This document shows positions 20,861 through 34,164 of a stretch of DNA of 64,000 nt, piece by piece. The DNA is from Brachypodium distachyon (lineage: Eukaryota > Streptophyta > Magnoliopsida > Poales > Poaceae), in assembly GCF_000005505.3 (NCBI RefSeq), contig NC_016132.3, positions 16,296,501-16,360,500 on the forward strand, written 5' to 3'. Within the stretch, counting starts at the first letter, position 1, and each line of letters opens with the position of its first letter. The translations under genes and the position numbers were made by a program. Under the pieces are notes generated by a model, which did not search any database, was not told the origin of the DNA, and saw only the letters and a program-made list of their open reading frames with translations.

Positions 20861-22260
20861 CTGCAATTAATAAAGAGCCCATAAGAGTGCTATTGATAAG
20901 CAAGATTCAAATCAACCCAATTTTGTGCCTTTTTACGCTTTTTTATGTTCTATTATGCCTTGCTCCTACATGAATATTTCTGCTTTTTTATGCCTCCCTA
21001 CCTAAGCTATTCTCTCTGTTTTTTCCCTGTTTTTTTAAAACAGGAACGGCTTCCCTGAAGAGATGGATTTGTACATATTTTGGAGGGAGCAAGGGGTGCA
21101 AATGATGCAGGCAGAACCCATATGCTTTTTGCTGTACTGGTTGAGTATTGTCAAGCATGTAGTGTGAATATCAGAATAGCCTAATGCTGGAAACTGAAGG
21201 GATGGCCGAAGCTTTTTTGTGCTTCAAGTTACATGCTATGCTTGGGATGTTGCTTTATACATATGTACATACAACTAGCAACTTTTTTTTCCGTCCTTTT
21301 GTTGCTTTATAACTACAACAACACTGGAACCAAATACCCAGTCACCATGATGAATACTGTCCAAACATGTTTCCATATGCAAGTTTTCATGGAACCCGTG
21401 TAGGGGAGTAAGAGTTTACTTGTAGCATTTTTTTTCCAACTATCTTTGCATGTTGCAATTATGCTTACCTATAGGCGTGCCCAAATCACCCACCTGGCCC
21501 AGATTTGCAATTCTGGGGACAGGTTCATGTCAGCATGCAACACCAAAGGGGGTTGTGCTTTTTGTGTTTTCCAACTTGTGTTCTCATATGGCAGCATGCA
21601 ACCTCAAATTTCTGCCAGTTTTGCCTAGATATGCAGATTTCTACCAGTTTTTAAACATGGATAAGAACAGGAAGCAGTAAGGGGCTGGGTGCTGGCAATT
21701 ACCTTCAGAAGTCTGTTCTGCAACCTCAAATTTCTGCTTTGATTTTTGCTTCTGGGGCAGCTTGCATGGAGAATTTCATGGGAGGAAGAAGGCACCCGGG
21801 GGAGAAGAAGGAGATCGGGATCTGGATTTGATGCTTGCTTTTTGCTTTTTTTTTTCTGCCTTTTTTTTTGCTTTTTGCGTTCTTGTTTGTTTTTCCTGTG
21901 TTCTGCTCGCGCGAGGGGGCAACTTCCTACACCCCAGAACGGCCAGGGAGAACGGCGAGCGCGGGCCCACCCCCACGGCGCGCAAATCAAGTGTGTGGGG
22001 GAGTCCGGGGACAGCAAATTCCATATGTGAAAAGCGCATCTGAACTTTTTCTTTTTTGGATGTGCACCCTGGGCCACCCTACAGTGCACATGCACCCACT
22101 AGTCACGTCCTGGGAGTAGTTATTTTCGGAATTTTACGAGCAAAACGCTCCCATTTTCATTGATACGAAAATGTTACACAAAACCATCTGCTACCGGACC
22201 CTGCTACTCCCAGCGCGCGGTAAATGACCACTGCCACGACTCACCAGTAATCACCAGCGC
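20861..22260. other. Intergenic, with poly-T and GC-rich patches
   Basis: No gene is recognised. A long T-rich/CTTTT stretch lies at 21840-21890, followed by a GC-rich patch to 22010. Both sit in the region shared between the FAR1-like pseudogene and the H3 promoter. Overlapping frames here are low-complexity and not supported. Confidence 0.4.
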
Positions 22261-22266
22261 GCGGCT

Positions 22267-22974
<708 letters not shown>

Positions 22975-23443
22975 GCGAGTGCCGCATCGTTGTCTCGCGG
23001 TGCCTGTGCTGCCGGTGGATAGATTTGTCTTAGTTTGTTGTGTTGCTCTATGGAGATGTGCTAGTGTGGTAGGAAGGTTTTCTGTTCGTGCTCTGTGGGG
23101 TGTGTTATGCCTGACCTGATGTTACCGTCTTGTTGTCATCAGTAATGGAAAAGTTGCCTTCTGGTCTCAGACATGTGCTTTCTGAGGAGATCTCCTTTCT
23201 GACCGAGTTTCTCACTAAATACAGTTAATTAGGTTGCAGAACTTGTGAATTGTTTTGCCAATTTAAGCTTGTTTGTTTGGAATTTCTCAGATGTTAAGGT
23301 TAAATTGTCCCATGGTTAAATTAGCTCATGATCAATTCCCTGTATAATCTCAGACGTATAAGTATAGTACATACATTGATGTATAATTGCTGATATCCTG
23401 AGCAACACCCACATTTTTAACCGCGAGAAACTGTCCACGGGTA

Positions 23444-23569
23444 CTATTCCTCCGTACAACAAAGGATGTCTCAACTTTGAATAAATTTGAACGTATCTAT
23501 ACACTAAGTCATGTCTAGATACATCCAAATTTTGACAAACTTGAGACATCTTTTGTTGTATGGAGGGAG
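23444..23569. mobile_element. Stowaway MITE (126 bp)
   Basis: Terminal inverted repeats pair CCTCCGTACAACAAAGGATG with its imperfect complement ending ATGGAGGGAG, flanked by TA on both sides. It is the same family as the copy at 49351-49474. Confidence 0.85.
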
Positions 23570-23825
23570 TACAACATTTGTTTGTTGCAATGTACTGTAT
23601 TTCTCAAGAAAACTTCAGTTTGGGTAGGGTTCTAGAAGTCCTATGCAGTCGACAAGGGAAGGTTTCCATTCTGTCTGATTGAGTGACGAGAAATGTGCTA
23701 CAAGAAGAGTTGACACAAACAGCATTCAACAACAGGGCAAGCATGTAATTGCTGGCAACAATGCTACCCCAAGGTTGAATTACCAGGCGAAAATGCTACC
23801 CCAGGGCCCAGGATATGCAAACAGA

Positions 23826-24100
23826 TCAGGAAATCATTGCATACTTCTCTTCTGACAAGATACTACAGCTCACAAGTCATCTATGGAGTACCTATTTTCA
23901 GTAGCTCTTTTATTGGAATTCAACCTAATTTTCCCCGAGAAAGAGAGCCCCTAAAATTTGACAATGGAAGGCAAATCCAATGTGGCAGACAGCAAGATAG
24001 CACTGAAGGAACAGTTATCTGTACACAAATTTCACTACCAGAATTATGGCTGCTGCTACCGCTATTTCCTGACATAGTAGAAAGTACATGAAAATGCGCA
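23826..24100 (-). pseudogene. Degenerate alpha/beta-hydrolase exon 4/intron 3 relic
   Basis: This segment aligns by eye, in the same orientation, with the region around exon 4 and intron 3 of the hydrolase at 30699-33358. Shared words include GACATAGTAGAAAGT, ACTACAG, GGAATTCA and GGCAGxxAGxAxxxCAxTxxTGA. No open frame remains. It is a third, most diverged copy in the neighbourhood. Confidence 0.55.
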
Positions 24101-24865
24101 GGAGGGAAACCATTTGTAAAAACAGAATGCAAATTCTTGAAACACAATCTCAAAATAGTACTACATGGTTGTTTATCGGTACATAGAAGGAAATAGCATA
24201 ACATTGTAATGTATAAGAACCCCTACGTGTCTCAGTCTCATGGAATTGAACTACACAATTTCAGAGAATACAAAGTTTTGTAGTTGGTAATAGGAGCAAG
24301 ACTGCAACACAACACACAAATGAAATAAATGAAAACGACTAGTGAAGTAGCCATGATGAACATCTGGTACTAACATGCAACACAAACTTTTCAATGAGAG
24401 GAGCAGCTCGCAAATAAGAGGCTAAAGAGAGAATGTTGCCAACATCTTCATAAATGATAGTTAAATCCAAGTGTAAATACTTCAGCTGAGAAAACTTGCG
24501 GGGATTCTCTAGGAACCCAGCCTGTTCTTGTATGACAATGTAAGGATCTATGACTCACCAATAATACATCTCTTGGTTCCTTCAGAATGACTAATTCATT
24601 CAAGTGCTACATCAAAACTATATTCAGTGCATCTTGTCTTCTAAACAGTTCCCATTAAGCAGGTGGCAGACAGAGAACTACTTCAGGGTTCCAAATAGAA
24701 ATTTCAACAATGAATTAGTAGATATGACTCAAATGTCTCCTTACCTAAATCTAATAATAATCTAGGATTCATATACAGCAATGATGCCTTCATTACCTAA
24801 ATCTAGAAGTTACAGGCTATTTCCCAAGGGTGTGATCATCATGCGCAAACGGACCAGTTTCAGCG
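24101..24865. other. Downstream region of the GH17 gene
   Basis: AT-rich, no gene recognised. It probably contains the 3' UTR of the minus-strand glucanase gene. Confidence 0.4.
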
Positions 24866-27800
24866 TCAGGCAGAACCCATCATTCTAAGGTACATGAGCA
24901 CCCACACAGCTAAAACCCCACAAAAGACCCGACAGCAAGAGGAAACTGCAGAGCTTGAACTATCCTCAATGCCAACAAGAAAGCGACATTCGCCCATAGA
25001 TGGGTCAAGGTAGGTTATCATCCCATGCCCATCAAAGTCACAACTTTTTGCATCCTGCTTCTGCATCTGATAGTAACTGTTGAATGCGAAAGAAATGTTG
25101 CCCTTCTCCCCGATGCCATTGCACAATCCTCCATGGTAGAGAGTGGTGCAATCTGCCATGTCACAAGCAAGCTTCAAGTGATTTGAAGCCTTGTCCAGAT
25201 CCTGAGCAGGGTTTGCGACACACCATCGTGATGGAAGATACGGCACCTCTTTAGCATTCTTCAGTACTGGGTTGCCCAACCCGAGATTAAGTGGGTACTT
25301 AGCCTGTCCATCAAAAGAGAAGATCCCCCAGTGTCTCTCAAAGTTCCCAGGTAATACACTCTTTTGTTCCTCATCAAGAAGACTGAAAAGATAGACATCA
25401 GCCGGAGATACACCAGGACGGAGTGGAGTTCCTTTGTTGCTCATAACACGACTGATAAGTCCTTGGTTGAATGCCCTAGCTGCAGTCAAGTTTGCACTTG
25501 ATGCTCCCTCTGTTGGCCAACCCACCTCACCAATTGCAATTGGTAGTTGCCCAAAGCCTATTTTACTCAGAGCAGAAATTAATGTATCAAAATTGCCATC
25601 AAAAGCATTATAATACACATTCGGGCCATCTACAAGTGGATGGGTCGATCCTTCAAAGAAGGCATAATCTTCTGGAAAGTCAGAGTTCTGGTAAAGACTG
25701 AGGAATGGGTAGATATTGACCACGAATGGAGCTCCATTGGAACTGAGATAAGTGGCAAGCTGTGTCATTATCTGCGTCAGTTCAGTCCTGAATACTCCTT
25801 GTGATGGAACAGAAGCACTCTGATATGCATCAGCATTGCAAGGAACTACTAGCTTCACGTAGTTAGCAAGATTAGCCTTCACCAGTGATTGTTGGATGTT
25901 TGTCATTGCTGGAATAACATATGACAGGAATTGACCCTGGTAGCTTGTCAGAAAAGGCTCATTTCCCACAGCAATATATCTGCATAAACTTTTCAGATTC
26001 AGTACTCGTTGACAGAACAAAGAAGTCGGAAATAGTATATAGTGAACAACTATCTCACATTAAAAATTAAAAAGTAAAATGTGGTCACTCACCCGTCTTT
26101 AAACCCCTCGTATCTCATTCAGAGTATGTTTTACTTGTGCTATACTTATTGAGAACATATACATGTTTCTTATTAAATATTCTTCATAATCTTCCCACAA
26201 TCTAAGGTAGACATAGACTCGTACATAATCCACCTCGACCTCAATTCAACATTGGTCTAGATGGTAAGTCTAGAGTTTTGATTATCTTAAGGTACTTACA
26301 ACAAGATACGCACCATCGTCGTTAAACCTCAACATCTTATATCCCATATCTCATTTTTTGGATAGCCCTTCATGAAAAATATGACTAGTATACGATTTAG
26401 GATACAATGAATTTAGAGCAGGGGCGGACGCACCAGTAGTCCGGTACAGCAAGGTGCGGCGGCCGAAACACTTAAAAGTCAGCCCACAAATCCAATATAT
26501 ATAGTACTCCCTCCTTTCCAATTTACCTGTCGTTTTAGGTTTTTATTATTTTTTTCCAAATTAAGTGTCGTATTAGCACTCGGTTAAGGCATTAATTCTG
26601 GTTGGCTTTTTGGGTCCTGCGCGCGGACTAGATGCAGCAATTAGCGGCAGCCAGCTATGCAGAGAGCAGCAGCAGCCCACAGGAAAAGAGCACGCTTGAC
26701 TTTACAATCTGGAGGAGTATTGTGCCTTGGTATTTGCAAAGAAGCTTATGTGACACTTAAATTGGGAAGGAGGGAGTACATAGCATGCCTAACTAGTCTA
26801 TTGGGAGTCATTATGGCATGGGCTTGCCTCTTGAGACGTATCCCTCTCAATCTAGAGCATAACTGATCGCTAACGCTAAGACTTGCCGCATTCACGATTC
26901 CTCTCATTCCCAGGCGGCAGCCGGCAGGCACTGTGACTCCCCATCTCCTGTTTTCCACCGTTCCATGCTCTCGATTCGGTGATTCCAAAATTCCCTAACC
27001 ATACACGGGCACGCGAGTGCAGAAGCCTCCAGGCCGACAGAAAAAAGAGTTCGGGGTTTGGCAGATACAAGACTGGGCAGATATGTAGATTACAGGACTT
27101 GCATAATGTGTTTCCTATGATTCTATCCTACATATGACACTACTAGAGTACTAGTTACTAATTCATAATTTTCTATGGTTTGACCGTTTCAGTGCTTTCC
27201 AGATCATTTCTATGTTTGTCTAATTAATATAGCTTATCCAGGTAATTTTCATCTATGGAGGTATTTTGAGTGCCAGTACGTTATTTTTGGATTTTTACTA
27301 TACTTGTTGAACACAATGTAATATATATCTAGTATCCTGGTGAGCTTCTGTATAGTTGTATTGTACATGATTTTTTGTTGTGTGAACTCCGCCACACCTC
27401 AAAATTTATCCTGCGTACATATTCTGTGCATAGCCTTAGTAAGGATTTAAAGTCTCTAACATACATTCTAACAAATCAAGAAAAAAGAAACAGATTTTGT
27501 CTCAACATACATTCTGATAAATCTCAGTGTGTGTATTCTAAATTGTATATTAGTTATATTTTCAGGAAAGAATGCTCAGTTTGATACTGAGAAGGAAATT
27601 GGCTCACTTATCAAGTTATCCCATAAATCAATGAATTGAGCAATGATAAATGACGACACATAGTATTCCCTCCATCCTGTTATGGTGGGTGTGCACGCAT
27701 TTTAATATTCAAGTTTGATCACTAATTAGACCAATAATATGTAGTTTGTGTACCACAGAGTTTATATCATTGGATTCATATTCGAAATAAGCTTTCAACA

Positions 27801-28621
27801 CCATTTTCTTATGCCACAAAACCCATATATTATTGGTGTACATGATGGTTAGAGTAAAATTTACAGAGGGAGTACTGGCCAAGCATATGGAGAGATAATT
27901 CTAAAATCCAAAGCATAATCTGGATACAAACTCACTGATGCTAAAGTATATCAAACCAGCATCTAATTGGGTTTAAGCAAAGTACCTCAGCAATGGCATT
28001 AAAGTAAACAAGTCTTGTATCTTTTCATTTCCCCCTTTCAACTAAATTTAATCAAGGCGGCACCGGTTCCAGCTTTCAAATAAAGCTTAAGAGATCCCAC
28101 AACCACATTTCCAACAGAAATAATTCAATACCCTTGACTATTCAATTATATTACACGCAAATCAGCTAAAATAATTCTACATTGGACACTGAAACAACAA
28201 GAATCCCTAACCAAGAATCACTATTGATGCTAAAATGCTTCACCATAAGAGATATCAAGGAAATCACTCACCGGATGTCGACGCCGGCGCGGCCGACGTA
28301 CCGCGACACGTTCTGCGCGACCCACGCATCGGCGGCCGCCGGCGACCCCGCGATACCAGCTAGCTCGCCGTTGGTGACGCCCACCATGACCTGGATGCCG
28401 CTGCGTGCGAGCGCGCTCAGCACGCCAGGGTCGGCGTCGAAGAGCTTAACCTTCCCGATCCGGTTCGCCCGCAAGAGGTCGACCACCACCGGCGGCGGCG
28501 CACGGTGAGACGACAGGGTGCCCCAGTTCACCCCCACGGCCGCGTTGGCCGCCAAGAACCGCCGTTCCCGCACGCATGACAGAGCCAAGAGGAAGGCCAG
28601 GACCGTCGAGCAGGCGGCCAT
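24866..28621 (-). CDS. Glucan endo-1,3-beta-glucosidase, GH17 with X8 domain, GPI-anchored type
   Basis: Exon 1 is 28621-28272 and exon 2 is 25979-24866, joined by a 2.29 kb GT-AG intron (donor GTGAGT, acceptor TATGCAG). The product is 487 residues. It hydrolyses callose-type beta-1,3-glucan at the cell wall or plasmodesmata. An N-terminal signal peptide (MAACSTVLAFLLALS) precedes a GH17 barrel starting GVNWGT. The acid/base Glu is in VGNEPF and the nucleophile Glu in GEVGWP. The X8/CBM43 domain follows (WCVANPAQDLDKASNHLKLA, CDMADCTTLYHGG, CNGIGEKGNISFAFNSYYQ) and ends in a hydrophobic tail with a Ser-rich attachment region, as in GPI-anchored family members. The start was chosen because it opens the signal peptide; the frame is open further upstream. 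Two MITEs lie in the intron. The gene appears functional. Confidence 0.92.
26507..26776. mobile_element. Stowaway-type MITE, 270 bp, in the GH17 intron
   Basis: The ends CTCCCTCCTTTCCAATTTAC and AAATTGGGAAGGAGGGAG are inverted, with flanking TA. The internal part is not palindromic, so it is an extended or internally filled Stowaway. Confidence 0.75.
27666..27872. mobile_element. Stowaway-like MITE, ~207 bp, in the GH17 intron
   Basis: Left end TTCCCTCCATCCTGTTATGG and right end TTTACAGAGGGAG, flanked by TA. The inverted ends are weaker than in the other copies. Confidence 0.55.
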
Positions 28622-28639
28622 CGGCCTGTAAGTGTTCTT

Positions 28640-29485
28640 TTGGGCCAAAGAGGGGTCCTTGGGTGGGATTTGGTAGTTGGTAGGCGAGAGGAAGACGAAG
28701 ATGGTGTGAGCTGATGCTCTGGGCACTACCTGGTTAGCTAGTGTGAGGTCGAAGCTTAGTGAGGGGAAAAGAATGACAGAAAAGTGGGGAGAAGGGCAGA
28801 TTCGGAAATACAACATTCTGAAGTACCAACTGCACCTTGGCACGATGGAACGGATAAAAAGGCATAGAGCCGTTGGATTGGAGGATCGAGGACTCAGGTC
28901 AGAACTAAAATACAAGTTTGGATTAACGATTTCAGGCCAACGGAGACTTTGATTTTCAAAAAACTCACGCAAACTGAAACCGAAAGGCGAACCCAAATTA
29001 ACCAGAACCGAAACCGAATTAGCCGAAACTTATTTTCGGTGGCTAAGTGTAACCTCGGTTAACCAAATAAACCGAATTAGTATAAATAGTCTAAACGCAT
29101 GTGATTACACACTTATATCTATGTTATTATATATTTTGTATGAATTGCTTCTGAACTTTGATGTAACTTCAAGTCTGCAAGACCTTTAGTTATGTCATGG
29201 TTCCTTTGTTTGATACTCGAGTCATATAAGTTATGCTAAAATTTATGATTTGATGTTGTCTATTTTCTTGTCGGTTCACAAGTTCGGTAACATCTGTTTA
29301 AACCGACATTGAACCAAAATTTACAGTTAATCAAATTCACAAGACACTCGTTCTGTCCAAAGGTCTGCAATTGGTGAGTCCACCCAAATATTTTAATGTG
29401 TCTTATACTTCATTAGAGAGAGATGATTAACCGAAAAGTACTACTTTTGTGTGTGTCTCTCTCCCCATTTTGGATTTGACCTCCC
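28640..29485. other. Upstream region of GH17, with CCGAA-rich repeat-like sequence
   Basis: The GH17 promoter and 5' UTR lie here (minus strand). At 28960-29080 the words AACCGAA, CCGAAA and AACCGAG repeat in both orientations, like degenerate transposon ends. No gene is supported. Confidence 0.35.
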
Positions 29486-29488
29486 TTA

Positions 29489-29827
29489 GGGCCTCCACAA
29501 TGTGCCAAAACCAAATTTGACTGATAAACATTATTTAGCACTGTGCCAAATTTGCTAGTTCTCCAACGTAACCAAAGACAAATATCTATTCGGTGGGATC
29601 CAAATTCTCTGCCAACATGTTTTTCTCTCCACGATCTCTCATCTCCTTCCTCCTTCCACTCTTCTCTCTCTGCATTGTTTATTGTTTCCCCCAATTGGGA
29701 ACTGAATCATCTACTTGCTCCGGTTCCCACTTTTCACAATTTGGCAACGGATTCACAGTGGATGGATCCGTGCCAAATGGCAAATTAGCAATTTGGCACC
29801 TTTATTTGGCACGCACTATGGAGGCCC
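29489..29827. mobile_element. Tourist-like MITE, 339 bp, TTA target site
   Basis: The inverted ends GGGCCTCCACAATG and its complement (CACTATGGAGGCCC) are followed inward by TGCCAAA/TTTGGCA words. TTA is duplicated at 29486-29488 and 29828-29830. A 3-bp TTA target assigns it to the PIF/Harbinger group. Confidence 0.8.
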
Positions 29828-29939
29828 TTACAACGTTTTTCCTTTCTTTTGTTTCTCTCTCTGTTGTGTCAGGCATGGCATGAACCTATTTTTTTTCTCA
29901 CCTTTTTTCTTCAGTATATTTTGTTTCTTTTGAAGATGA

Positions 29940-30250
29940 AATTTTTGCGGGCTACATGTTTCTTTTGTAAAGTCACTGACTTTTAAGTCAGGTATCTAGG
30001 TCGGGAGTTCGCCGCCCTATTTCCGTAACCGAGCCGGATGCCGGCGGGGGGCGCAAGCAGCGTGCGCGGCTGTCCGGGTGTGGAGCGGCGCGTGGTTGTC
30101 TGGCCATGGTGCCTCGGCCGTGGGGCAGCCGTCACCGCTGGCAGGTGGGGCCAGTCCCACGCGTCAATGACGGTAAGGTCAGGGGCAGTACTGCACTGAA
30201 TCCTCGTCGGGCCGTGCTATGGTTCCAAAGCCAAACCGACCACATAAATA
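29940..30250. other. GC-rich island with a tRNA-like stem-loop
   Basis: 29975-29993 can fold as a tRNA-Lys-like anticodon arm (CTGACTTTTAAGTCAG), followed by GTCGGGAGTTCGCCGCCC resembling a T arm. The D arm and a paired acceptor stem are not convincing, so no tRNA gene is called. The following 200 bp is GC-rich without a gene. Confidence 0.25.
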
Positions 30251-30698
30251 GCCTGTTTTAGTTTTAAGCTGAACACAACAAGGGCACATTAGTCAATTAG
30301 ATCACCATCCGTGCCTATGAACATCGATCTGCCCCGAAGTTCATAATCATTACCCTTTAGTTAACGTTCTTGATCAATTTGCAAAGGCAGCCAATCCGCA
30401 AGTAACAGGATGGTTTCAGTGATACTTTCACCTCAGCTATTGATTTTCATTTATGAAAAGAAGCCATCGATTTCACATCAGTCAACTAATCCTGAATTCA
30501 AACAGTTCTATTTAGATAAAATAATAATTCTGAAGCATATTGAGCTTCTCATGTTGGAAGATGTAACATAAAAACCTTACTGGAATTAGTTACAATTCAA
30601 GAGCGCGGCACACCAGCTATAAACCGGCCAGGGGTTCATCAAGGATGAAGGAAACCAAGTTAAGAGCACATCAACCAATCTTCAGAATGATCGCGTAA

Positions 30699-33358
30699 TC
30701 ACAACTTTGGATGCAAGGAGGGCGGGGCTCGAGGACGGGGCCTGATGAAATCCAGCACAAGTGAAGTCAGCTCTTGCTCATGGCCTGTGTACCAATGGTT
30801 GGCTCCCGCAACTATGTGCAACTCATGGTTTGGGATGTTCGCAGCGAACATCAGGGCGTCCCTCGCTGGGACCGTTTCATCTTTGGAGCCATGAACCGTG
30901 AGGACCCTGCAAATCGATCGATACACATTTTCCTCATAGATTGCTGATGAGAGTTGGTCCAGGTGCAAGAGAGTAGCTTACAACCTGCAGTTTTTGCTTA
31001 TGGAGCGGCTGGAAAGAAGGGTGTCAGTGCTCAACCGATCTCGTAGACTTTCTTCTGTCACCCGGTACTCAAACTCCCCTGTGTAAGTGCATAGCAACAG
31101 AAAATGTTGTAATAGGGTAAGTGAGCATAACAACGGGGCTATGTTTCCAAAATAAATCTTGAAGGTACTCTTTTGCAGGTTATATCTATGGACATAACCA
31201 GAAACACGGAATAATGCTCCAGCCTCTGATGCACCGATGCAGTTATACTAAATAATAAATCATATGATGCACTAATGCAGTTACACTACCAGAATGATGC
31301 ATAACTTTTACTTGGAAAACTTGACAATATTTGATCGATTCATAGAACTGTGATGGCGTAAGATTTGTATTATTTAACAAAAAGAAAATGCCATATCAAG
31401 TGCAACACATTTACACCTTTTCTATTCCTGACGTCTATGTATCCATCTTTCCTTATTCTCTGAATGAAATTCTTCCCCAGACGCCCTTCCATACCGTGCT
31501 CTAATGCAAAGCGGCCAGAAATATTCACAATGGCAGGAACATCAGGGTACATGGAAGCATATAAGAGCACTGCATTTCCTCCTAAAAGTAAGACATACAC
31601 ACAGTGAAAATACAAAAAATAAACTGTCAAAAGTAACATACGTGAAGAGCATGCCCGTCACATACATGTACATGATGAAGAAAGCGAGATACCGATATAT
31701 AATAAATACATGATGCATTAAAACAACACAACTGCATGCTTTTCTTTTCAATTATAAATGAATACACCTTTAGAGGTCCTTCCATAAGGCAACAAATACA
31801 TAAAGCAGTATACCAGGTATGAGTTCCATTTGACATTGAAAGTTAGTAAGAACTCATACTTGATGGATATAAACAACATATCACAGCAGCTTACCTACCT
31901 TTACTATGCCCAACAAGAGCAATTATGTCATACTTCTGTTCTGATAAGTAAGATACTACAGACCTCAAGTCCTCTGCCTCTTTTTGGTAGTTTCCACACT
32001 GGAATTCACCTTCACTTTCCCTGCAAAAGAGAAAGAGCACATGTAATTTCAGTAACTGAAGAAAAATCAATTGTGGCAGGTAGCAGTACAGTTCTGAAAG
32101 AATATTAAGCTATTAATATACAGATTCTAATTGGAGAATTTCTGCTGTTGCTACAACTTGCTGACATAGTAGAAAGTGCATGGAAATGCCTATCCCTAAC
32201 CCACAAACATTTTAATTCAAAACCAAAGTGAAAGTCTGCATCATGAACGATATCATGCTGTGATCTATGCCAGTCACCACAACGTCTTTACAAGTGGTTT
32301 ACCCATTTCCAGCAAAATCAAACCGAAAAGAATTAATTTCTTCCTTCGCTATTGCAGCGGCAAGATCGACCAAGATGCTGCCGTCCTGCAAAGTACGGCA
32401 GCCACACACAGATCAAAAATAAAAACAGTGAAGGAACAAAGTTTAGACAGCTGTACTCCATACCTAATTAATTGAATGAAAGAGTTTCATATAAATGGTA
32501 CAGACTTTCCTTTGTAGCTCTGAATCCATGACAAAGGATCACAAGTTCCTTTGAACATGCTTCATGTAATAAACCAACAAGCTCCTCACTGTGTTTGTTT
32601 GAAATTAGAACTCTTTGTACACAAACAACTGTAAGCCATACAGTCACCATGTTAGAAGTACACGTCAGAAATTCCAACATAGATAATAAAGTCGACAAAA
32701 TAGTATGCCATAAGTTATAAACTAATGTCTTTGACAATGAAGTGGTAAGGCAAGTTGATGTATATGATCCTTGTCATGACTCTTAGTGGAAACCCAGCAA
32801 AATCCTGTTATAAGCGTCCGACTAGGACGCATATATGCACGCCTGTCAACGTTCATGGATGTCATGAGCATGCTTTTTCTGCTCTTCGGCAAACTAGTGA
32901 CACAAATGTTCAACTGCGCAGACTCTGACTTGGAGATCTAAAACCCAACTACAGCTCTCCACAAAACCATCTAACTGATGAGTAAACATTCCACAAGTCT
33001 ACAAATTATCTAGTTGGCCCTAGTTCAGATGATGGTCTGAGTGTGAGTAAACCCACACCCCCCAACCTGACATTTTCTCGAAGAGACCCAACTAAACCTG
33101 GAGACCAGGCCAAAATTCCCACATAAACACATTCTGATGCAAGTGCAGGCAGCAAAATCATGGACCTACCATTTCTGCATAGCTAAATTTAATCATGTAA
33201 ATTCCGTATTCTGAACTAGGCATGTGAAATTTCGCGATCTCATCATCTCATGCCGCAGGGGATCAGCCAGAAACCCTATTCAAAGGGCAAACGAGAGCGA
33301 GCGGAGCGGGGGAGGGTTGCATTGTACCTGGGGACTTGGGCGATTTCTCCGTCGGCAT
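30699..33358 (-). CDS. Alpha/beta hydrolase (serine aminopeptidase S33-like), seven exons
   Basis: Exons on the minus strand: 33358-33328 (MPTEKSPKSP), 32610 to about 32507, 32385-32303, 32020-31899, 31581-31417, 31078-30985 and 30906-30699. The protein belongs to a plant family of soluble alpha/beta hydrolases annotated as esterase/acylglycerol-lipase-like; the substrate is unknown. Motifs in order are: LVGLLHEACSKELVILCHGF (oxyanion HGF), FRFDFAGNGESEGEF, nucleophile elbow LVGHSKGGNAVLLYAS (Ser in GHSKG), RVTEESLRDRLSTD, acid loop LTVHGSKDETVP (Asp), and HIVAGANHWYTGHE (His). The triad is complete. The exon 2 donor is odd. Phase-keeping splicing would need the exon to end at TKE, but the GT lies one base later (GAAAGTCTG), so a frameshift or a different splice is possible. 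All other phases agree. Confidence 0.82.
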
Positions 33359-33777
33359 CGACAGGACAGGGACGGCAGGCGAGAGGCACGCACGGTCGGA
33401 GTCCAGCTCCATTTATTTTAAGAGGTCGGAGCCGAGCTCCAGAGTCCAGACGATGTGCGGGAGGGGAGCCGGTTCTGTAGTGGGCTTCCAATGGGCTTCC
33501 GAGCATCCACAAGGCGCAAATTAATTCTTTTCGGTCTGATTTTGCTGGAAATGGGTAAAATACTTGTAAATACTTTGTGGTGACTTCCCCTAAAAAAAGA
33601 ACTTTGTGGTGACTGTGGCATAGATCATAGCACGATGATTCATGGTGCAGACTTTCACTTTTGGTGTTGAATTAAAATGTTTCTAGGTTAGGGATGGGCA
33701 TTTCCATGCACTTTTCTACTATGTTAGCAAGCAGCAGCAACATCAGTAATTCTCCCATTAGAATCTATATATTAATA

Positions 33778-33859
33778 CTCCCTCGGTCCCAAAATGAGTG
33801 ACGTGGATTTGTATAGAGTCTTATGCAAATCCACGTCACTTATTTTAAAACGGAGGGAG
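33778..33859. mobile_element. Stowaway MITE (82 bp) inside the hydrolase copy
   Basis: Near-perfect palindrome from CTCCCTCGGTCCCAAAATGA to TTTTAAAACGGAGGGAG with TA on both sides. The parental intron 3 sequence shows the empty site with a single TA. Confidence 0.92.
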
Positions 33860-34015
33860 TAGCATAATACTCCTTCAGTGCTGTAATGCTTCCTGCCACA
33901 ATTGATTTGTCTTTCACTACTGAATTAGATGTGCTCTTTCTCTTTTGCTAAGAAAGTGAAGATGATTTCAAATATGAAAAGTACCAAACAGAGACAGACG
34001 ACTTGTGGTCTCTGG

Positions 34016-34164
34016 CATTTTTTTTAGGAAAACAGTAGATCAAAAGATCTATTGTAAATTTTATTAAATAAAGGTTAAAATACAACTAGAGAAAAGCAGC
34101 ATAAAAAATAACATGTATACTATGAAGATTTAATAAAACTAATCTAGAATTAAATTTCTTGGTA
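34016..34164 (-). mobile_element. Short retroposed insertion with 16-bp target duplication
   Basis: The 16-mer GACTTGTGGTCTCTGG occurs at 34000-34015 and 34165-34180, flanking a 149-bp insert. On the minus strand the insert ends in an A-rich tail (CCTAAAAAAAATG), so it is a 5'-truncated LINE or SINE. A ~59-bp part of the insert (34110-34168) recurs at 34240-34298. Confidence 0.75.

Noticed and set aside
21746..22095. Frames in a GC-rich, T-rich patch upstream of H3
   Set aside because: Low complexity on both strands, no splice or domain support. More likely leader or intergenic sequence.
29960..30040. Possible tRNA-Lys gene
   Set aside because: An anticodon-like stem-loop with a TTT loop is present, but the D arm and acceptor pairing are missing. 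At most a relic.
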